The notes under the pieces: model-generated
Told to the model about the DNA's origin: nothing
The model's database searches: none
What the model saw: only the letters and a program-made list of their open reading frames with translations
Position numbers and translations under genes: made by a program
Shown here: positions 50,428 through 59,296 of the stretch, piece by piece
Layout: every line of letters starts with the position of its first letter
How positions within the stretch are numbered: position 1 is the stretch's first letter
Source of the DNA: CAXMST01 sp963712765
GTDB taxonomy: Bacteria > Actinomycetota > Thermoleophilia > Solirubrobacterales > 70-9
NCBI GenBank assembly: GCA_963712765.1
Contig: CAVQIX010000005.1
Location: 248,001-312,000, forward strand
Direction: 5' to 3'
Length of the DNA stretch: 64,000 bases

Positions 50428-53046
50428 TCAGTCGGTCTCAGCCGCCGGGGCGTCGCCGGTGGAGGAGCTGCCGCCGCTGGACGCAGGATCGGGCTTCGAC
50501 GCCTTGGCGCCGACCCCGACCGGCTCCTTCTTGTCGTCGGCGCGCGTCTTCCTCGGGGCCTTCTTCTTCTTCGGCTTGATCAGCCTCAACCTCAGCGGCT
50601 GATCCTCCTCGTCGCCCTCCTCGAATCGCTCGACCATCACCGTGGTTCCGGCCTCGATGTTGTCGGGGCCGGCCTTCAGGACCTCATCGGCGAGCGGATC
50701 CTCGATGTAGCGCTGGATCGCGCGGCGCAGGGGACGGGCGCCCATCGAGGGGTCCCATCCCTTGTCGACCAGCAGTTCCTTGGCGCCCTCGTCGAGATCG
50801 AGCTGGAGCTCGTGCTCGGATACCTGCGCCTTGACACGGCCAACGAGGAGATCGACGATCTCCTTGATCTGCTCGCGGGTGAGCTTGTGGAAGACGATCA
50901 CCTCGTCGATGCGGTTGAGGAACTCCGGGCGGAATACCTTCTTCAGGTCGCCCATGATCCGCTTCTTCATCTCGTCGTAGGTGGTGCCCATCTCGTCGTT
51001 GACCGCGAACCCCAGTGGAGTGTTGCGGGCGATGTCCTGAGCGCCGACGTTGGAGGTCATGATCACGATCGCATTGCGGAAGTCCACGGTGCGGCCCTGC
51101 GAATCCGTCAGCCTTCCGTCCTCGAGGATCTGGAGCAGGATGTTGAAGACGTCCGGGTGGGCCTTCTCGATCTCATCGAGCAGGAGCACGCAGTAGGGCT
51201 TGCGGCGCACGGCCTCCGTTAGCTGTCCGCCCTCGTCGTAGCCGACGTATCCGGGAGGAGAGCCGACCAGTCGTGAGACGGCGTGCTTCTCCATGTACTC
51301 CGACATATCGATGCGGATCATCGCCTCCTCGTCGGAGAAGAGAAACTCGGCCAGGGTCCGGGCCAGCTCGGTCTTGCCGACGCCGGAGGGGCCGAGGAAG
51401 ATGAACGAGCCCGCCGGGCGCTTCGGATCCTTGATCCCGGCGCGGGAGCGGCGGATCGCCTTCGAGACCGCCTCGATGGCGACGTCCTGACCGATCACAC
51501 GCTTGTGCAGCTCACCCTCCATCTCGACCAGCTTCTTGGTCTCGGCCTCGGTCAGCTTGAAGACGGGAATGCCGGTCCACATCGAGACGATGTCGGCGAT
51601 CTCCTCGTCGCCGACCTCGGGTCGCTCGCCGTCCTCGCCCGAGCTCCACTCCTCCTCGAGCTGACGCTTCTTGGAGGTGAGCTTGCGCTCCTCGTCGCGG
51701 AGGTTCGCGGCCTTCTCGAACTCCTGGGCCTCGATCGCGGACTCCTTCGCCCGTCGTGTCTCCTCGATCTCATCCTCGAGATCGCGGTAGACCGGCGGCT
51801 GCGACATCGACTTGATCCGCAGCCGTGAGGCGGCCTCGTCGATCAGGTCAATCGCCTTGTCGGGGAGGAAGCGCTCGGTGATGTATCGGTCGGCGAGATC
51901 GGCCGCCGCCTCCAGTGCCTCGTCGCTGATGTTGACCCGGTGGTGCTGCTCGTAGCGCTCGCGCAGACCCTCGAGGATCTGCACGGTCTGCTCGATCGAC
52001 GGCGGGTCGACCTTGACCTGCTGGAAGCGTCGCTCCAGCGCCGAGTCGCGCTCCAAGTACTTGCGGTACTCGTCGAGCGTGGTCGCGCCGATCGTCTGCA
52101 GCTCACCGCGAGCCAGAGCCGGCTTCAGGATCGAGGCCGCATCGATCGCGCCCTCGGCGGCGCCGGCGCCGACCAGGTTGTGGAGCTCATCGATGAAGAG
52201 GACGATGTCACCGCGCTGGGTGATCTCCTTCATCACCTTCTTCAACCGCTCCTCGAACTCACCCCGGTACTTGGAGCCGGCGACAAGCGCGGCGAGATCG
52301 AGCGTGTAGATCTGCTTGTTGCGGAGCAGCTCGGGAACCTCGCCGGCGATGATCCGCGAGGCCAGCCCTTCGACCACCGCCGTCTTGCCGACGCCCGGCT
52401 CACCGAGGAGCACGGGGTTGTTCTTCTGACGACGCGCGAGGATCTGCATGATCCGCTCGATCTCGATCTCGCGACCGATCACGGGGTCGAGCTTGCCGTC
52501 CTCGGCGAGCTTGGTCAGGTTGCGGCCGAACTGGTCGAGCAGCTTCGAGGACTTCTTGCCCTCGGCCGAGCCGGACGAGGAGCTCGAGCTGGACCCCTGA
52601 CGGCGGCCGCCGGGACCGGAGAGCATGCGGATGACCTCGTTGCGGATCTTCTCGGAGTCGGCGTCGAAGTCGAGCAGGATGCGAGCGGCGACGCCCTCGT
52701 TCTCGCGCACCAGCCCGAGCAGGATGTGCTCGGTGCCTATGTAGTTGTGCCCGAGCGAGAGCGCCTCGCGCAGCGCCAGCTCGAGGACCTTCTTCGCCCG
52801 AGGGGTGAACGGGATCTGGCCGGACGTGACCTCTTCGCCGGAGCCGACGATCCGCACGACCTGGGCGCGGACCCGCTCGACGGTGATGTCCAGCGACTCG
52901 AGCACGCGGGCCGCCAGGCCCTCCTCCTCGCGGAGCAGGCCAAGCAGGATGTGCTCGGTGCCGATGTAGTTGTGCTTGAGGGTCCGCGCCTCTTCCTGGG
53001 CGAGAACTACGACCTGGCGGGCCCTCTCTGTGAATCGTTCGAACAT
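50428..53046 (-). CDS. clpC: ATP-dependent Clp protease ATPase subunit ClpC
   Basis: Hsp100 unfoldase that feeds ClpP. 872 residues: two N-terminal Clp repeats (FERFTERARQVVVLAQEEA, YIGTEHILLGLLREEEG), AAA+ module 1 with GEPGVGKTAVVEG and LFIDELHNLVGAG, a UVR/M-domain (AIEAQEFEKAANLRDEERKL), AAA+ module 2 with GPSGVGKTELARTLAE and LLLDEIEKAHPDVFN, and an acidic/Lys-rich tail of about 55 residues that is longer than usual. ATG. CtsR and McsAB, which precede clpC in Bacillus, are absent. Confidence 0.97.
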   Translation of the reverse strand: MFERFTERARQVVVLAQEEARTLKHNYIGTEHILLGLLREEEGLAARVLESLDITVERVRAQVVRIVGSGEEVTSGQIPFTPRAKKVLELALREALSLGHNYIGTEHILLGLVRENEGVAARILLDFDADSEKIRNEVIRMLSGPGGRRQGSSSSSSSGSAEGKKSSKLLDQFGRNLTKLAEDGKLDPVIGREIEIERIMQILARRQKNNPVLLGEPGVGKTAVVEGLASRIIAGEVPELLRNKQIYTLDLAALVAGSKYRGEFEERLKKVMKEITQRGDIVLFIDELHNLVGAGAAEGAIDAASILKPALARGELQTIGATTLDEYRKYLERDSALERRFQQVKVDPPSIEQTVQILEGLRERYEQHHRVNISDEALEAAADLADRYITERFLPDKAIDLIDEAASRLRIKSMSQPPVYRDLEDEIEETRRAKESAIEAQEFEKAANLRDEERKLTSKKRQLEEEWSSGEDGERPEVGDEEIADIVSMWTGIPVFKLTEAETKKLVEMEGELHKRVIGQDVAIEAVSKAIRRSRAGIKDPKRPAGSFIFLGPSGVGKTELARTLAEFLFSDEEAMIRIDMSEYMEKHAVSRLVGSPPGYVGYDEGGQLTEAVRRKPYCVLLLDEIEKAHPDVFNILLQILEDGRLTDSQGRTVDFRNAIVIMTSNVGAQDIARNTPLGFAVNDEMGTTYDEMKKRIMGDLKKVFRPEFLNRIDEVIVFHKLTREQIKEIVDLLVGRVKAQVSEHELQLDLDEGAKELLVDKGWDPSMGARPLRRAIQRYIEDPLADEVLKAGPDNIEAGTTVMVERFEEGDEEDQPLRLRLIKPKKKKAPRKTRADDKKEPVGVGAKASKPDPASSGGSSSTGDAPAAETD

Positions 53047-53424
53047 CTCTAGAAGTCTCTAATCCGTATCGGTCTCTTGCAGTATTACCTTCAGCGGTGG
53101 TCGGACTATCTCGTCGGCCGCCGGGAACGCCTGAGCACCGGCGGCCTTCATCCGTTTATTCGGCTCAGCTCTGCCGATGGATCAGACCTCCGGTTGTCGG
53201 TTTGCCGCGGACGTCGCAGTATATCGGTGCCCGCCGGCCGGCCCGCCGAGGCGGGACCGATTGAGCGGAAGTTGCGGGACCCGGGCTCCCCCTCCGTTGG
53301 AGGCCGGGCGCTCGTCGACCACGGGCGCGAACGGGGAGAGGATCGCCTCGACGGACCGGGGGGTGTGGGATCATCGTCGGCGGAGCCTGGGGACGAGGGA
53401 CGCGAGCGAGCCCGGAGGGTCAAT
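53047..53424. other. 378 bp divergent intergenic region, no gene seen
   Basis: Lies between clpC (minus) and the FAD oxidoreductase gene (plus). Longer frames here are GC-rich chance reading. Minus-strand TAATAC about 45 nt before clpC is a weak -10 candidate; plus-strand TATATC near 53220 is another. No CtsR, HspR or ClgR operator could be recognised. Confidence 0.5.
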
Positions 53425-54858
53425 GTGAACGAGGAGGACGCCGACGTGGTCATCGTTGGGGCGCGCTGCGCCGGGTCGGCCGCCGCGGCGATGCTGGCGA
53501 GAGGCGGGCGCAGGGTCGTCGTCCTCGACCGCACCCGCTTTCCCAGCGACACGCTCTCCACCCACGCGATGTTTCCGAGCGGCTGCGCGGAGTTTCAGCG
53601 CATCGGCGCCTGGCCGGCGATCGGAGAGCAGATCAGGCCGGCCAAGCTCCGCCATGTCCGCGTCAATCTCGACAACGGCGTCGAGTGCCGCGAGCGCTTC
53701 CGCCCGGTCGACGGGATCGATCACGGCGTCTCGATACCTCGGATCCAGCTCGATCAGGTCCTCGCAGACAACGCCCGGCTCCGGGGGGCCGACGTGCGCG
53801 AGCGCTGCTCGGTCGAGAGCGTCGAGTGGGACGCCGGCCGGGCCGCCGGAGTCACCTACCGGGACCCGGACGGAGACCACCACCGGATCCGCGCCAGGCT
53901 CGTGATCGGCGCCGACGGCCGTCGCTCGACCGTCGCCTCCGAGGTTGGCGCCTGGCGTCCCTACCGTGCCTCGCGCAACGGCCGCGGCCTCGTCTTCCGC
54001 TACATGGATGACCCCTACCCCGGCACCGAGTGGGCGGAGACGATGTGGCAATGGCGCGACGAGGACTCGCTGGCGTTCGCCTTCCCGAACCCGGGCGAGC
54101 GGATCATCGTCCTGTTCATGTCGGCGACCGACGAGGTCGCCGAGGCGCGCAGCGATCCCGACGCCTACTGGGCACGGAAGCTCGCCCAGCATCCCGGCTG
54201 CGCCCGGCGCGTCGAAGGGGCCACGGAGCAGACCAAGCTGCGATCGACCGGTGACACGGTCGCCTTCTTCCGCGCCTCGAGCGGTCCCGGCTGGGCCCTG
54301 GCCGGCGATGCGGGTCACTTCAAGGACCCGGTGATCGGGCAGGGGATGAGAGACGCGCTGTGGATGGGCCGCACCTTGGGCGAGTCGGTTCTGCCGGTGC
54401 TCGACGATCCCGCAGCGCTGGACCGCGAGCTGCGCCGCTGGGAGGCCGAGCGCGATCTCGAATGCATGCCCGCCTACCACTTCGCCAACTCAGAGACGCG
54501 GGTCCGGCCCTACTCACCAGTGCTCTCGGAGGCGCTCCGGCACCTCGGCCGCGACACCTACCCCGAGCTCGGGGACGTCTTCCAGCGGGTCCGCAGTCCG
54601 CAGGAGGTACTGACGCTGCCGCGGCTCGCGGCGTCGCTCCTGGCAGCCACCCGCCGCGGCCCCGACCGGGCCCGCGTGCTCCGCGACGGCCTCGCCGACG
54701 CCGCGACCGAGTTACGGGTCCTCGGCGAGCTGCGCAGGGCTGCCTTCCGCTCGCCGGAGCCGATCGCGGGCTCCGACCATCCGGGGTGGAGCTGGCCGGA
54801 TGCCCCGAAACGAGCCGTTGCCTCCCGTACCGCGGTGCCGGAGGCGGTGGCCACATGA
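53425..54858 (+). CDS. FAD-dependent oxidoreductase (aromatic hydroxylase/GGR-like fold)
   Basis: 477 residues. A GTG start is placed by GGAGGG 5 nt upstream. FAD-binding ADVVIVGARCAGSAAAAML with VVVLDRTRFPSDTLSTHAMF, the second motif RLVIGADGRRSTVASEVG and the third WALAGDAGHFKDPVIGQGM define a PHBH-type group A monooxygenase or geranylgeranyl-reductase-like flavoprotein. Its stop overlaps the ATG of a nitrilase-family gene (ATGA), implying a shared pathway. Substrate unknown. Confidence 0.88.
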   Translation: MNEEDADVVIVGARCAGSAAAAMLARGGRRVVVLDRTRFPSDTLSTHAMFPSGCAEFQRIGAWPAIGEQIRPAKLRHVRVNLDNGVECRERFRPVDGIDHGVSIPRIQLDQVLADNARLRGADVRERCSVESVEWDAGRAAGVTYRDPDGDHHRIRARLVIGADGRRSTVASEVGAWRPYRASRNGRGLVFRYMDDPYPGTEWAETMWQWRDEDSLAFAFPNPGERIIVLFMSATDEVAEARSDPDAYWARKLAQHPGCARRVEGATEQTKLRSTGDTVAFFRASSGPGWALAGDAGHFKDPVIGQGMRDALWMGRTLGESVLPVLDDPAALDRELRRWEAERDLECMPAYHFANSETRVRPYSPVLSEALRHLGRDTYPELGDVFQRVRSPQEVLTLPRLAASLLAATRRGPDRARVLRDGLADAATELRVLGELRRAAFRSPEPIAGSDHPGWSWPDAPKRAVASRTAVPEAVAT

Positions 54859-55904
54859 GCATGGATTCCAGCGGGGTCCATGTCGCCGCGATCCAGCCAC
54901 GGCTCGCGCTCGGTGAGGTCGAGGCCAACCTGAGGCGGGCCGAGGATCTCGTCCGCGACGCCCACCGTGAGCACGCGCCCGAGGTGATTCTGCTGCCGGA
55001 GGCGGTGACGTCACCGAACGTCTACTCGCGGCGCCTGCGCGATGTCGCCCGTCCGATCGACGGACAGCCCTTCCAGCTCCTGCGCTCGCTCGCCAGGGAG
55101 CTGGACTGCGTCGTCGGCGGGGGATTCGTCGCCCTGCGCGGCTCCCATGCGTACGGCACATACCTGCTCGCCGAGCCGGACGGGAGCGTCAGCCTGCACG
55201 ACAAGGACATCCCGACAGTCTGGGAGAACAACTACTACCGCGGCGGTGACGACGACGGGGTGATCGACAGCCGAGCGCTCGGCCGCATCGGTCTTGCCTG
55301 CGGGTGGGAGTGGGCGCGCTGTGGCACGGCGCGGCGCCTGCGCGAGGGCGGCGTCAGGTTGCTCGCCGGCGGCATGTGCTGGCCCTCTTTCCCCGACAAC
55401 TGGCGCGGACCGCTCGAGCTCGTGATGCGCCGGGAGCGGGGCGTGCAGCGGCAGCTTGCCCGCGAGCTGCCGCGGCAGATGGCACGGATGCTCGGGGCGC
55501 CGGTGGCGATGCCCTCCCACGTCGGCGACGTCGGCTTCGACTCGCCGATGATGCCCGGCATCGCCTGGAGGACGCAGCTGATCGGGGAGACCCAGATCGT
55601 CGAGCGCGACGGATCGGTGCTCGCGCGACTCACCTACGAGGACGGCGAGGGCCACATCAGCGCCGAGGTCGGCCTGGCCGAGCCCGAACCCCTGGACCCG
55701 GTCCCCGACCGGTTCTGGATCCCGGTGATGCCGGCCACGATCCACGCGGTCTGGCACCCGCTCAACATCCACGGCGCGATCAAGTACCGGGCGCTGAGGG
55801 CGGCGGGCCGCCACCCCTGGCAACCGTACCCGGCCGGCGACCTCCCGAACACGATCCCGCCAACGGCGCCGGAGGAGACGCCGGCGGCGACAGCGGCCGG
55901 CTGA
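54855..55904 (+). CDS. Carbon-nitrogen hydrolase (nitrilase superfamily)
   Basis: 349 residues with the Glu-Lys-Cys triad: Glu49 in VILLPEAVTSPN, Lys117 in LHDKDIPTVWENNYY and Cys149 in IGLACGWEWARC. Predicted to hydrolyse an amide or nitrile. The C-terminal extension from about residue 285 (WHPLNIHGAIKYRALRAAGR) is not standard. Translationally coupled to the FAD oxidoreductase upstream; convergent with lysS. Confidence 0.9.
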   Translation: MSMDSSGVHVAAIQPRLALGEVEANLRRAEDLVRDAHREHAPEVILLPEAVTSPNVYSRRLRDVARPIDGQPFQLLRSLARELDCVVGGGFVALRGSHAYGTYLLAEPDGSVSLHDKDIPTVWENNYYRGGDDDGVIDSRALGRIGLACGWEWARCGTARRLREGGVRLLAGGMCWPSFPDNWRGPLELVMRRERGVQRQLARELPRQMARMLGAPVAMPSHVGDVGFDSPMMPGIAWRTQLIGETQIVERDGSVLARLTYEDGEGHISAEVGLAEPEPLDPVPDRFWIPVMPATIHAVWHPLNIHGAIKYRALRAAGRHPWQPYPAGDLPNTIPPTAPEETPAATAAG

Positions 55905-55923
55905 TCGCGGCGACCGGGGCCGC

Positions 55924-57420
55924 TCAGCTCCGCATCGCCGGGAAGAGCACGACCTCGCGCAGACTCCGGGCACCGGTCAGCAGCATCACGAGGCGGTCGA
56001 TCCCGAGCCCGACTCCCCCGGTCGGCGGCATCCCCTGCTCGAGCGCGCGGAGGAAGTCCTCGTCGTGGGGCTGGGCCTCCTCGTCGCCCCGCTTCAGCTC
56101 CTCCGCCTGCTGGGCGAAACGGCGCCGCTGCTCGTCGGGGTCGTTGAGCTCGGTGAAGGAATTGGCGATCTCGACCCCGCCGACGAAGGCCTCCCAGCGC
56201 TCGACCAGGCCCTCCTGCTCGCGGTGGCCCTTGGCGAACGGGGAGAGCTCGACCGGGTAGTCGGTGACGAAGGTCGGGTGGATCAGCTCCGGCTCGACCC
56301 GCTTCGAGAAGACGTGGTCGACGAGCTTGCCCCATCCCTGCTCGGCCGCGTCCGGGGTCCCGAGAGCCTCCGCGAGCTGCTCGCGCGTCGGGCTCTGCGC
56401 GAGGTCGATCCCGGTGTGCTCGAGCAGGGCGTCGGTCAGGGTGATGCGGCGCCAGGGTGGATCGAAGTCGATCGTCTCGCCATCGCGCTCGACCCCGGTG
56501 CTGCCGAAGACACGCTCGACCGACTGAGAGACGAGTTGCTCGATCCGCTCGGCGTTGTCGTTGTAGTCGGCGTAGGCCTCGTACCATTCGAGCATCGTGA
56601 ACTCGGGGTTGTGCTTTGGGCTGATGCCCTCGTTGCGGAAGTCCTTGCCGAGCTCGTAGACCCGGTCGATGCCACCCACGATGCAGCGCTTGAGGTAGAG
56701 CTCGGTCGCGATTCGCAGGTAGAGGTCGCGGTCAAGAGCGTTGTGATGGGTCGTGAACGGGCGCGCCAGAGCCCCGCCGTAGATCGGCTGCAGGACCGGG
56801 GTCTCGACCTCGATGAAGTCGTGGGCGTCGAGCCAGCGCCGGATCTCGGCGATCAGGCGCGCCCGCAACACGAAGATGTGCTTCACCTCCGGATTGGCGA
56901 TCAGGTCGAGCTCGCGGTGGCGGTAGCGGGTCTCGACGTCCTCGAGACCGTGGTACTTGTCGGGCAGCGGCCGAAGGCTCTTGGCGAGCGGGACCCAGCC
57001 GTCGACCCGCAGGGTGAGCTCGCCCCGGCGGCTCTTGAACACGGTCCCCTCGATCCCCACGTGGTCGCCGAGATCCATGCCGACGAGGCGCTCGTGATCT
57101 TCCTCGCCAAGGACGTCGCTGCGCGACTGCAACTGGATCTTGCCGCTGCCGTCGAGGAGGTCGATGAAGGCCGCCTTGCCCATACCGCGCCGAGCCATGA
57201 TCCGGCCCGCGACCCGGTAGCTCGCGTCGGTCTCCTCCCCATCGGCGAGGCTCTCGTGCAGCTCGCGCACGGCGGCGATCGGGGTGCGGTCGGGAAACGA
57301 GTGCGGGAACGGCTCGAGGCCCGCCTCGCGCAGGCGCTCGAGCTTGCCGCGCCGCTCGGCGATCAGGGCGCTCTCGCTCTGCTCCGGTGGCTGGTCGTCT
57401 TGCTTGGGGTCGTCGGACAT
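55924..57420 (-). CDS. lysS: Lysyl-tRNA synthetase, class II
   Basis: Charges tRNA-Lys. 498 residues: OB-fold anticodon domain (RVAGRIMARRGMGKAAFIDL), motif 1 region FIEVETPVLQPIYGGALARP, motif 2 FRNEGISPKHNPEFTMLEWY and motif 3 GVGLGIDRLVMLLTGARSLR. ATG; upstream region shared with the divergent acetyltransferase. Position upstream of clpC on the same strand follows the Bacillus order. Confidence 0.97.
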   Translation of the reverse strand: MSDDPKQDDQPPEQSESALIAERRGKLERLREAGLEPFPHSFPDRTPIAAVRELHESLADGEETDASYRVAGRIMARRGMGKAAFIDLLDGSGKIQLQSRSDVLGEEDHERLVGMDLGDHVGIEGTVFKSRRGELTLRVDGWVPLAKSLRPLPDKYHGLEDVETRYRHRELDLIANPEVKHIFVLRARLIAEIRRWLDAHDFIEVETPVLQPIYGGALARPFTTHHNALDRDLYLRIATELYLKRCIVGGIDRVYELGKDFRNEGISPKHNPEFTMLEWYEAYADYNDNAERIEQLVSQSVERVFGSTGVERDGETIDFDPPWRRITLTDALLEHTGIDLAQSPTREQLAEALGTPDAAEQGWGKLVDHVFSKRVEPELIHPTFVTDYPVELSPFAKGHREQEGLVERWEAFVGGVEIANSFTELNDPDEQRRRFAQQAEELKRGDEEAQPHDEDFLRALEQGMPPTGGVGLGIDRLVMLLTGARSLREVVLFPAMRS

Positions 57421-57447
57421 CGTGGCGGGCGAGCCTAGCGGAGCAAC

Positions 57448-57453
57448 TACCCT
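57448..57453 (+). promoter_or_regulatory. -10 box of the GNAT gene (leaderless)
   Basis: TACCCT ends 8 nt before the ATG at 57462. Confidence 0.5.
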
Positions 57454-57461
57454 CCGCCGCG

Positions 57462-57971
57462 ATGGGCGGCACCGAGCTGGAGATTCGCGAGGCGACCGCC
57501 GCAGACCTCGGCTCGATCTTCGCGATCTACAACGCCGAGGTCAGCGGCGGCATCTCGACCTTCGACACCGAGCCCCGCGACCCGGACACCGATCGCGACT
57601 GGCTCAGCTCGCGGCGACCCCGCTACCCCGTTCTCGTAGCGGCAACGGCCGATGGGGAGGTGGTCGGCTGGGGGTCGCTCTCGCAGTGGTCGGTCAAGGC
57701 CGGCTACGACCGCACCGCGGAGGTCTCCGTCTATGTCGACGCCGAGCGCCGCGGCGAGGGCATCGGCGCAGAGCTGCTCGCGAGCCTGATCGAGCGCGCC
57801 CCCGAGGGCGGGATCGCTGTCCTCCTGGCGCGGATCGCCGACGAGAACCCGGCCAGTATCGCCCTGCACCGCTCCCTCGGATTCGAGCTGATCGGCGTCC
57901 AGCGCCGAGCCGGCGAGAAGTTCGGCCGCATCCTCGACGTCGCCCTGATGGACCTGCATCTCGACGCCTGA
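57462..57971 (+). CDS. GNAT N-acetyltransferase, phosphinothricin-acetyltransferase-like
   Basis: 169 residues with IREATAADLGSIFAIYNAEV, STFDTEPRD, the acetyl-CoA loop EVSVYVDAERRGEGIGAELL and the C-terminal NPASIALHRSLGFELIGVQR followed by FGRILDVALMDLHL. This is the pattern of the Pat/MnaT group that acetylates phosphinothricin or methionine sulfone/sulfoximine. The natural substrate is unknown. Confidence 0.9.
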   Translation: MGGTELEIREATAADLGSIFAIYNAEVSGGISTFDTEPRDPDTDRDWLSSRRPRYPVLVAATADGEVVGWGSLSQWSVKAGYDRTAEVSVYVDAERRGEGIGAELLASLIERAPEGGIAVLLARIADENPASIALHRSLGFELIGVQRRAGEKFGRILDVALMDLHLDA

Positions 57972-58054
57972 GCAGATCAGCACCCGCGTCCAATTCGCCG
58001 AACGATGCGGGAAGACCCGGCCCCGCCGAGGTAGCTAGAGGGTTCGTCCGGCTG

Positions 58055-58060
58055 TAGCTT
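58055..58060 (+). promoter_or_regulatory. -10 box of the small exported protein gene (leaderless)
   Basis: TAGCTT ends 7 nt before the ATG at 58068. Confidence 0.5.
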
Positions 58061-58067
58061 CGCGGAG

Positions 58068-58427
58068 ATGAAGTACGCGGTATTGGCTCTCGTCCTGGCG
58101 GCCCTGGTCCTAGCGGCCGCGGCGGTCCTCGACCTCGCGGGCGACGAGTGCGAGGAGTACAGCTTCAGTCCGGACCGCTGGCGCACCGACGCCCAGATTG
58201 AGGCGGAGCAGATCGCGGCCTGCGACGGACTGATCGGCTCGTCGCGATCAGACGTTGCGGATCAGCTTGGGCTGAACAAGCGCGAGCGTCGGGATGGTCC
58301 GGGGGGTGGCGTAAACGTGTTCGTCGGCGAGGTGAATACTGGTCTCGGTCCGGGCGATGCCCAGAATCTCAGGATCACGTTCGACGGACAGGATCGCGTC
58401 AGCGACGCTGTCCTGAGCCCCCCTTGA
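58068..58427 (+). CDS. Small membrane-anchored exported protein
   Basis: 119 residues: an N-terminal helix MKYAVLALVLAALVLAAAAV, then a soluble part with CDGLIGSSRSDVADQLG, FVGEVNTGLGPGDAQNL and RITFDGQDRVSDAVLSPP. The spacing of a G-x-S/T-x-x-D-V helix followed by strands ending in F-D-x-x-x-R-V resembles SmpA/BamE-like folds; this is a fold guess, not a family assignment. Confidence 0.65.
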   Translation: MKYAVLALVLAALVLAAAAVLDLAGDECEEYSFSPDRWRTDAQIEAEQIAACDGLIGSSRSDVADQLGLNKRERRDGPGGGVNVFVGEVNTGLGPGDAQNLRITFDGQDRVSDAVLSPP

Positions 58428-58484
58428 CGACCGCGAGGCAGACCCCTTGAGGGACGAGCTAGCGCTTCTCGCGATAGGCCGACG

Positions 58485-58533
58485 ACCTTCGTCCGGAACA
58501 GACCCCCGTATAGGGGCAAACCCGGACGAAGGT
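58485..58533. repeat. Stem-loop repeat, copy A
   Basis: 12-bp perfect arms ACCTTCGTCCGG and CCGGACGAAGGT enclose 25 nt with an inner CCCC-GTATA-GGGG hairpin. It is followed by GGGGTC. It shares arms and 3' flank with copy B 85 bp away. Confidence 0.7.
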
Positions 58534-58617
58534 GCTGGGGTCGGACCATTCCCTTGATCCGAGCGCCGTTTCACCGCCCCTTCGCGCGAGATGCGGCGAC
58601 GTGCAGAGGGACACTGG

Positions 58618-58668
58618 ACCTTCGTCCGCATTTGGTGCTCGTGGCGAGCACCAAAACGCGACGAAGGT
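58618..58668. repeat. Stem-loop repeat, copy B
   Basis: Outer arms ACCTTCGTC/GACGAAGGT as in copy A; inside is a different, perfect 11-bp hairpin TTTGGTGCTCG-TGG-CGAGCACCAAA. The 3' flank GGTGCCGGGTC matches GGTGCTGGGGTC of copy A. Both lie between convergent genes and may also terminate transcription. Confidence 0.7.
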
Positions 58669-58697
58669 GCCGGGTCAGCCGATCAGCGTAGGCCGCT

Positions 58698-59177
58698 TCA
58701 GGCGGCTTCGATCTTGGTGATCTTCAACTTCCGCTTCGGGCCGCGGGGGACCTCGACCTCGACCACGTCGTTGCGCTTGTGGCCGAGGAGCGCACGGCCG
58801 ATCGGCGACTCGTGGGAGAGCTTGCCCTCGGCCAGGTTCGACTCGGCCGAGCCGACAATCTGGAACTTTTTCGAGTCGCCGCTCTTGTTGTCCTTGACGT
58901 GGACCTTGACCCCGACCGAGACGGTCTTGGTGTCGACCGTCTTGGCGTCGATCAGCTTCGCTCGACGGACCCGCTCCTCCATCTGCGCGATCCGCTGCTC
59001 GAGCATCGCCTGCTCGTTCTTGGCGTCGTCGTACTCGGAGTTCTCGGTGATGTCACCGAACTCGCGCGCCTCCTTGATCCGCTCCGCCACCTCGCGGCGA
59101 CGAACGGTCTGCAGCATCTCGAGCTCCTCCTTGAGCTTCTCAAGGCCTTCGGGTGTGATCAGCGACTCACGAGCCAC
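58698..59177 (-). CDS. greA: Transcription elongation factor GreA
   Basis: Stimulates RNA polymerase to cleave backtracked transcripts. 159 residues from GTG (VARESLITPEG), with GGAAGAGG 9 nt upstream. The coiled coil LKEELEMLQTVRRREVAERI carries the tip acidic pair in EFGDITENSEYDDAKNEQAM; the C-terminal domain has SPIGRALLGHKRNDVVEVEV. A longer ATG frame adds an Arg/Pro-rich stretch and is rejected. Confidence 0.95.
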   Translation of the reverse strand: MARESLITPEGLEKLKEELEMLQTVRRREVAERIKEAREFGDITENSEYDDAKNEQAMLEQRIAQMEERVRRAKLIDAKTVDTKTVSVGVKVHVKDNKSGDSKKFQIVGSAESNLAEGKLSHESPIGRALLGHKRNDVVEVEVPRGPKRKLKITKIEAA

Positions 59178-59296
59178 GGTGTCGAACCTCTTCCTTCTGG
59201 TTGCCGGCCAGGCCCTGGGAGGCCGGTCCGGATAACTCATTTCAAGCCTCGTTACCGGTCATTCTCAGGGCGGCTCCGGGGCTTTGAAGCGCGGGA

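Noticed and set aside
53047..53424. Search for a CtsR, HspR or ClgR operator before clpC
   Set aside because: No repeat matching the known operator patterns could be seen in the divergent region.
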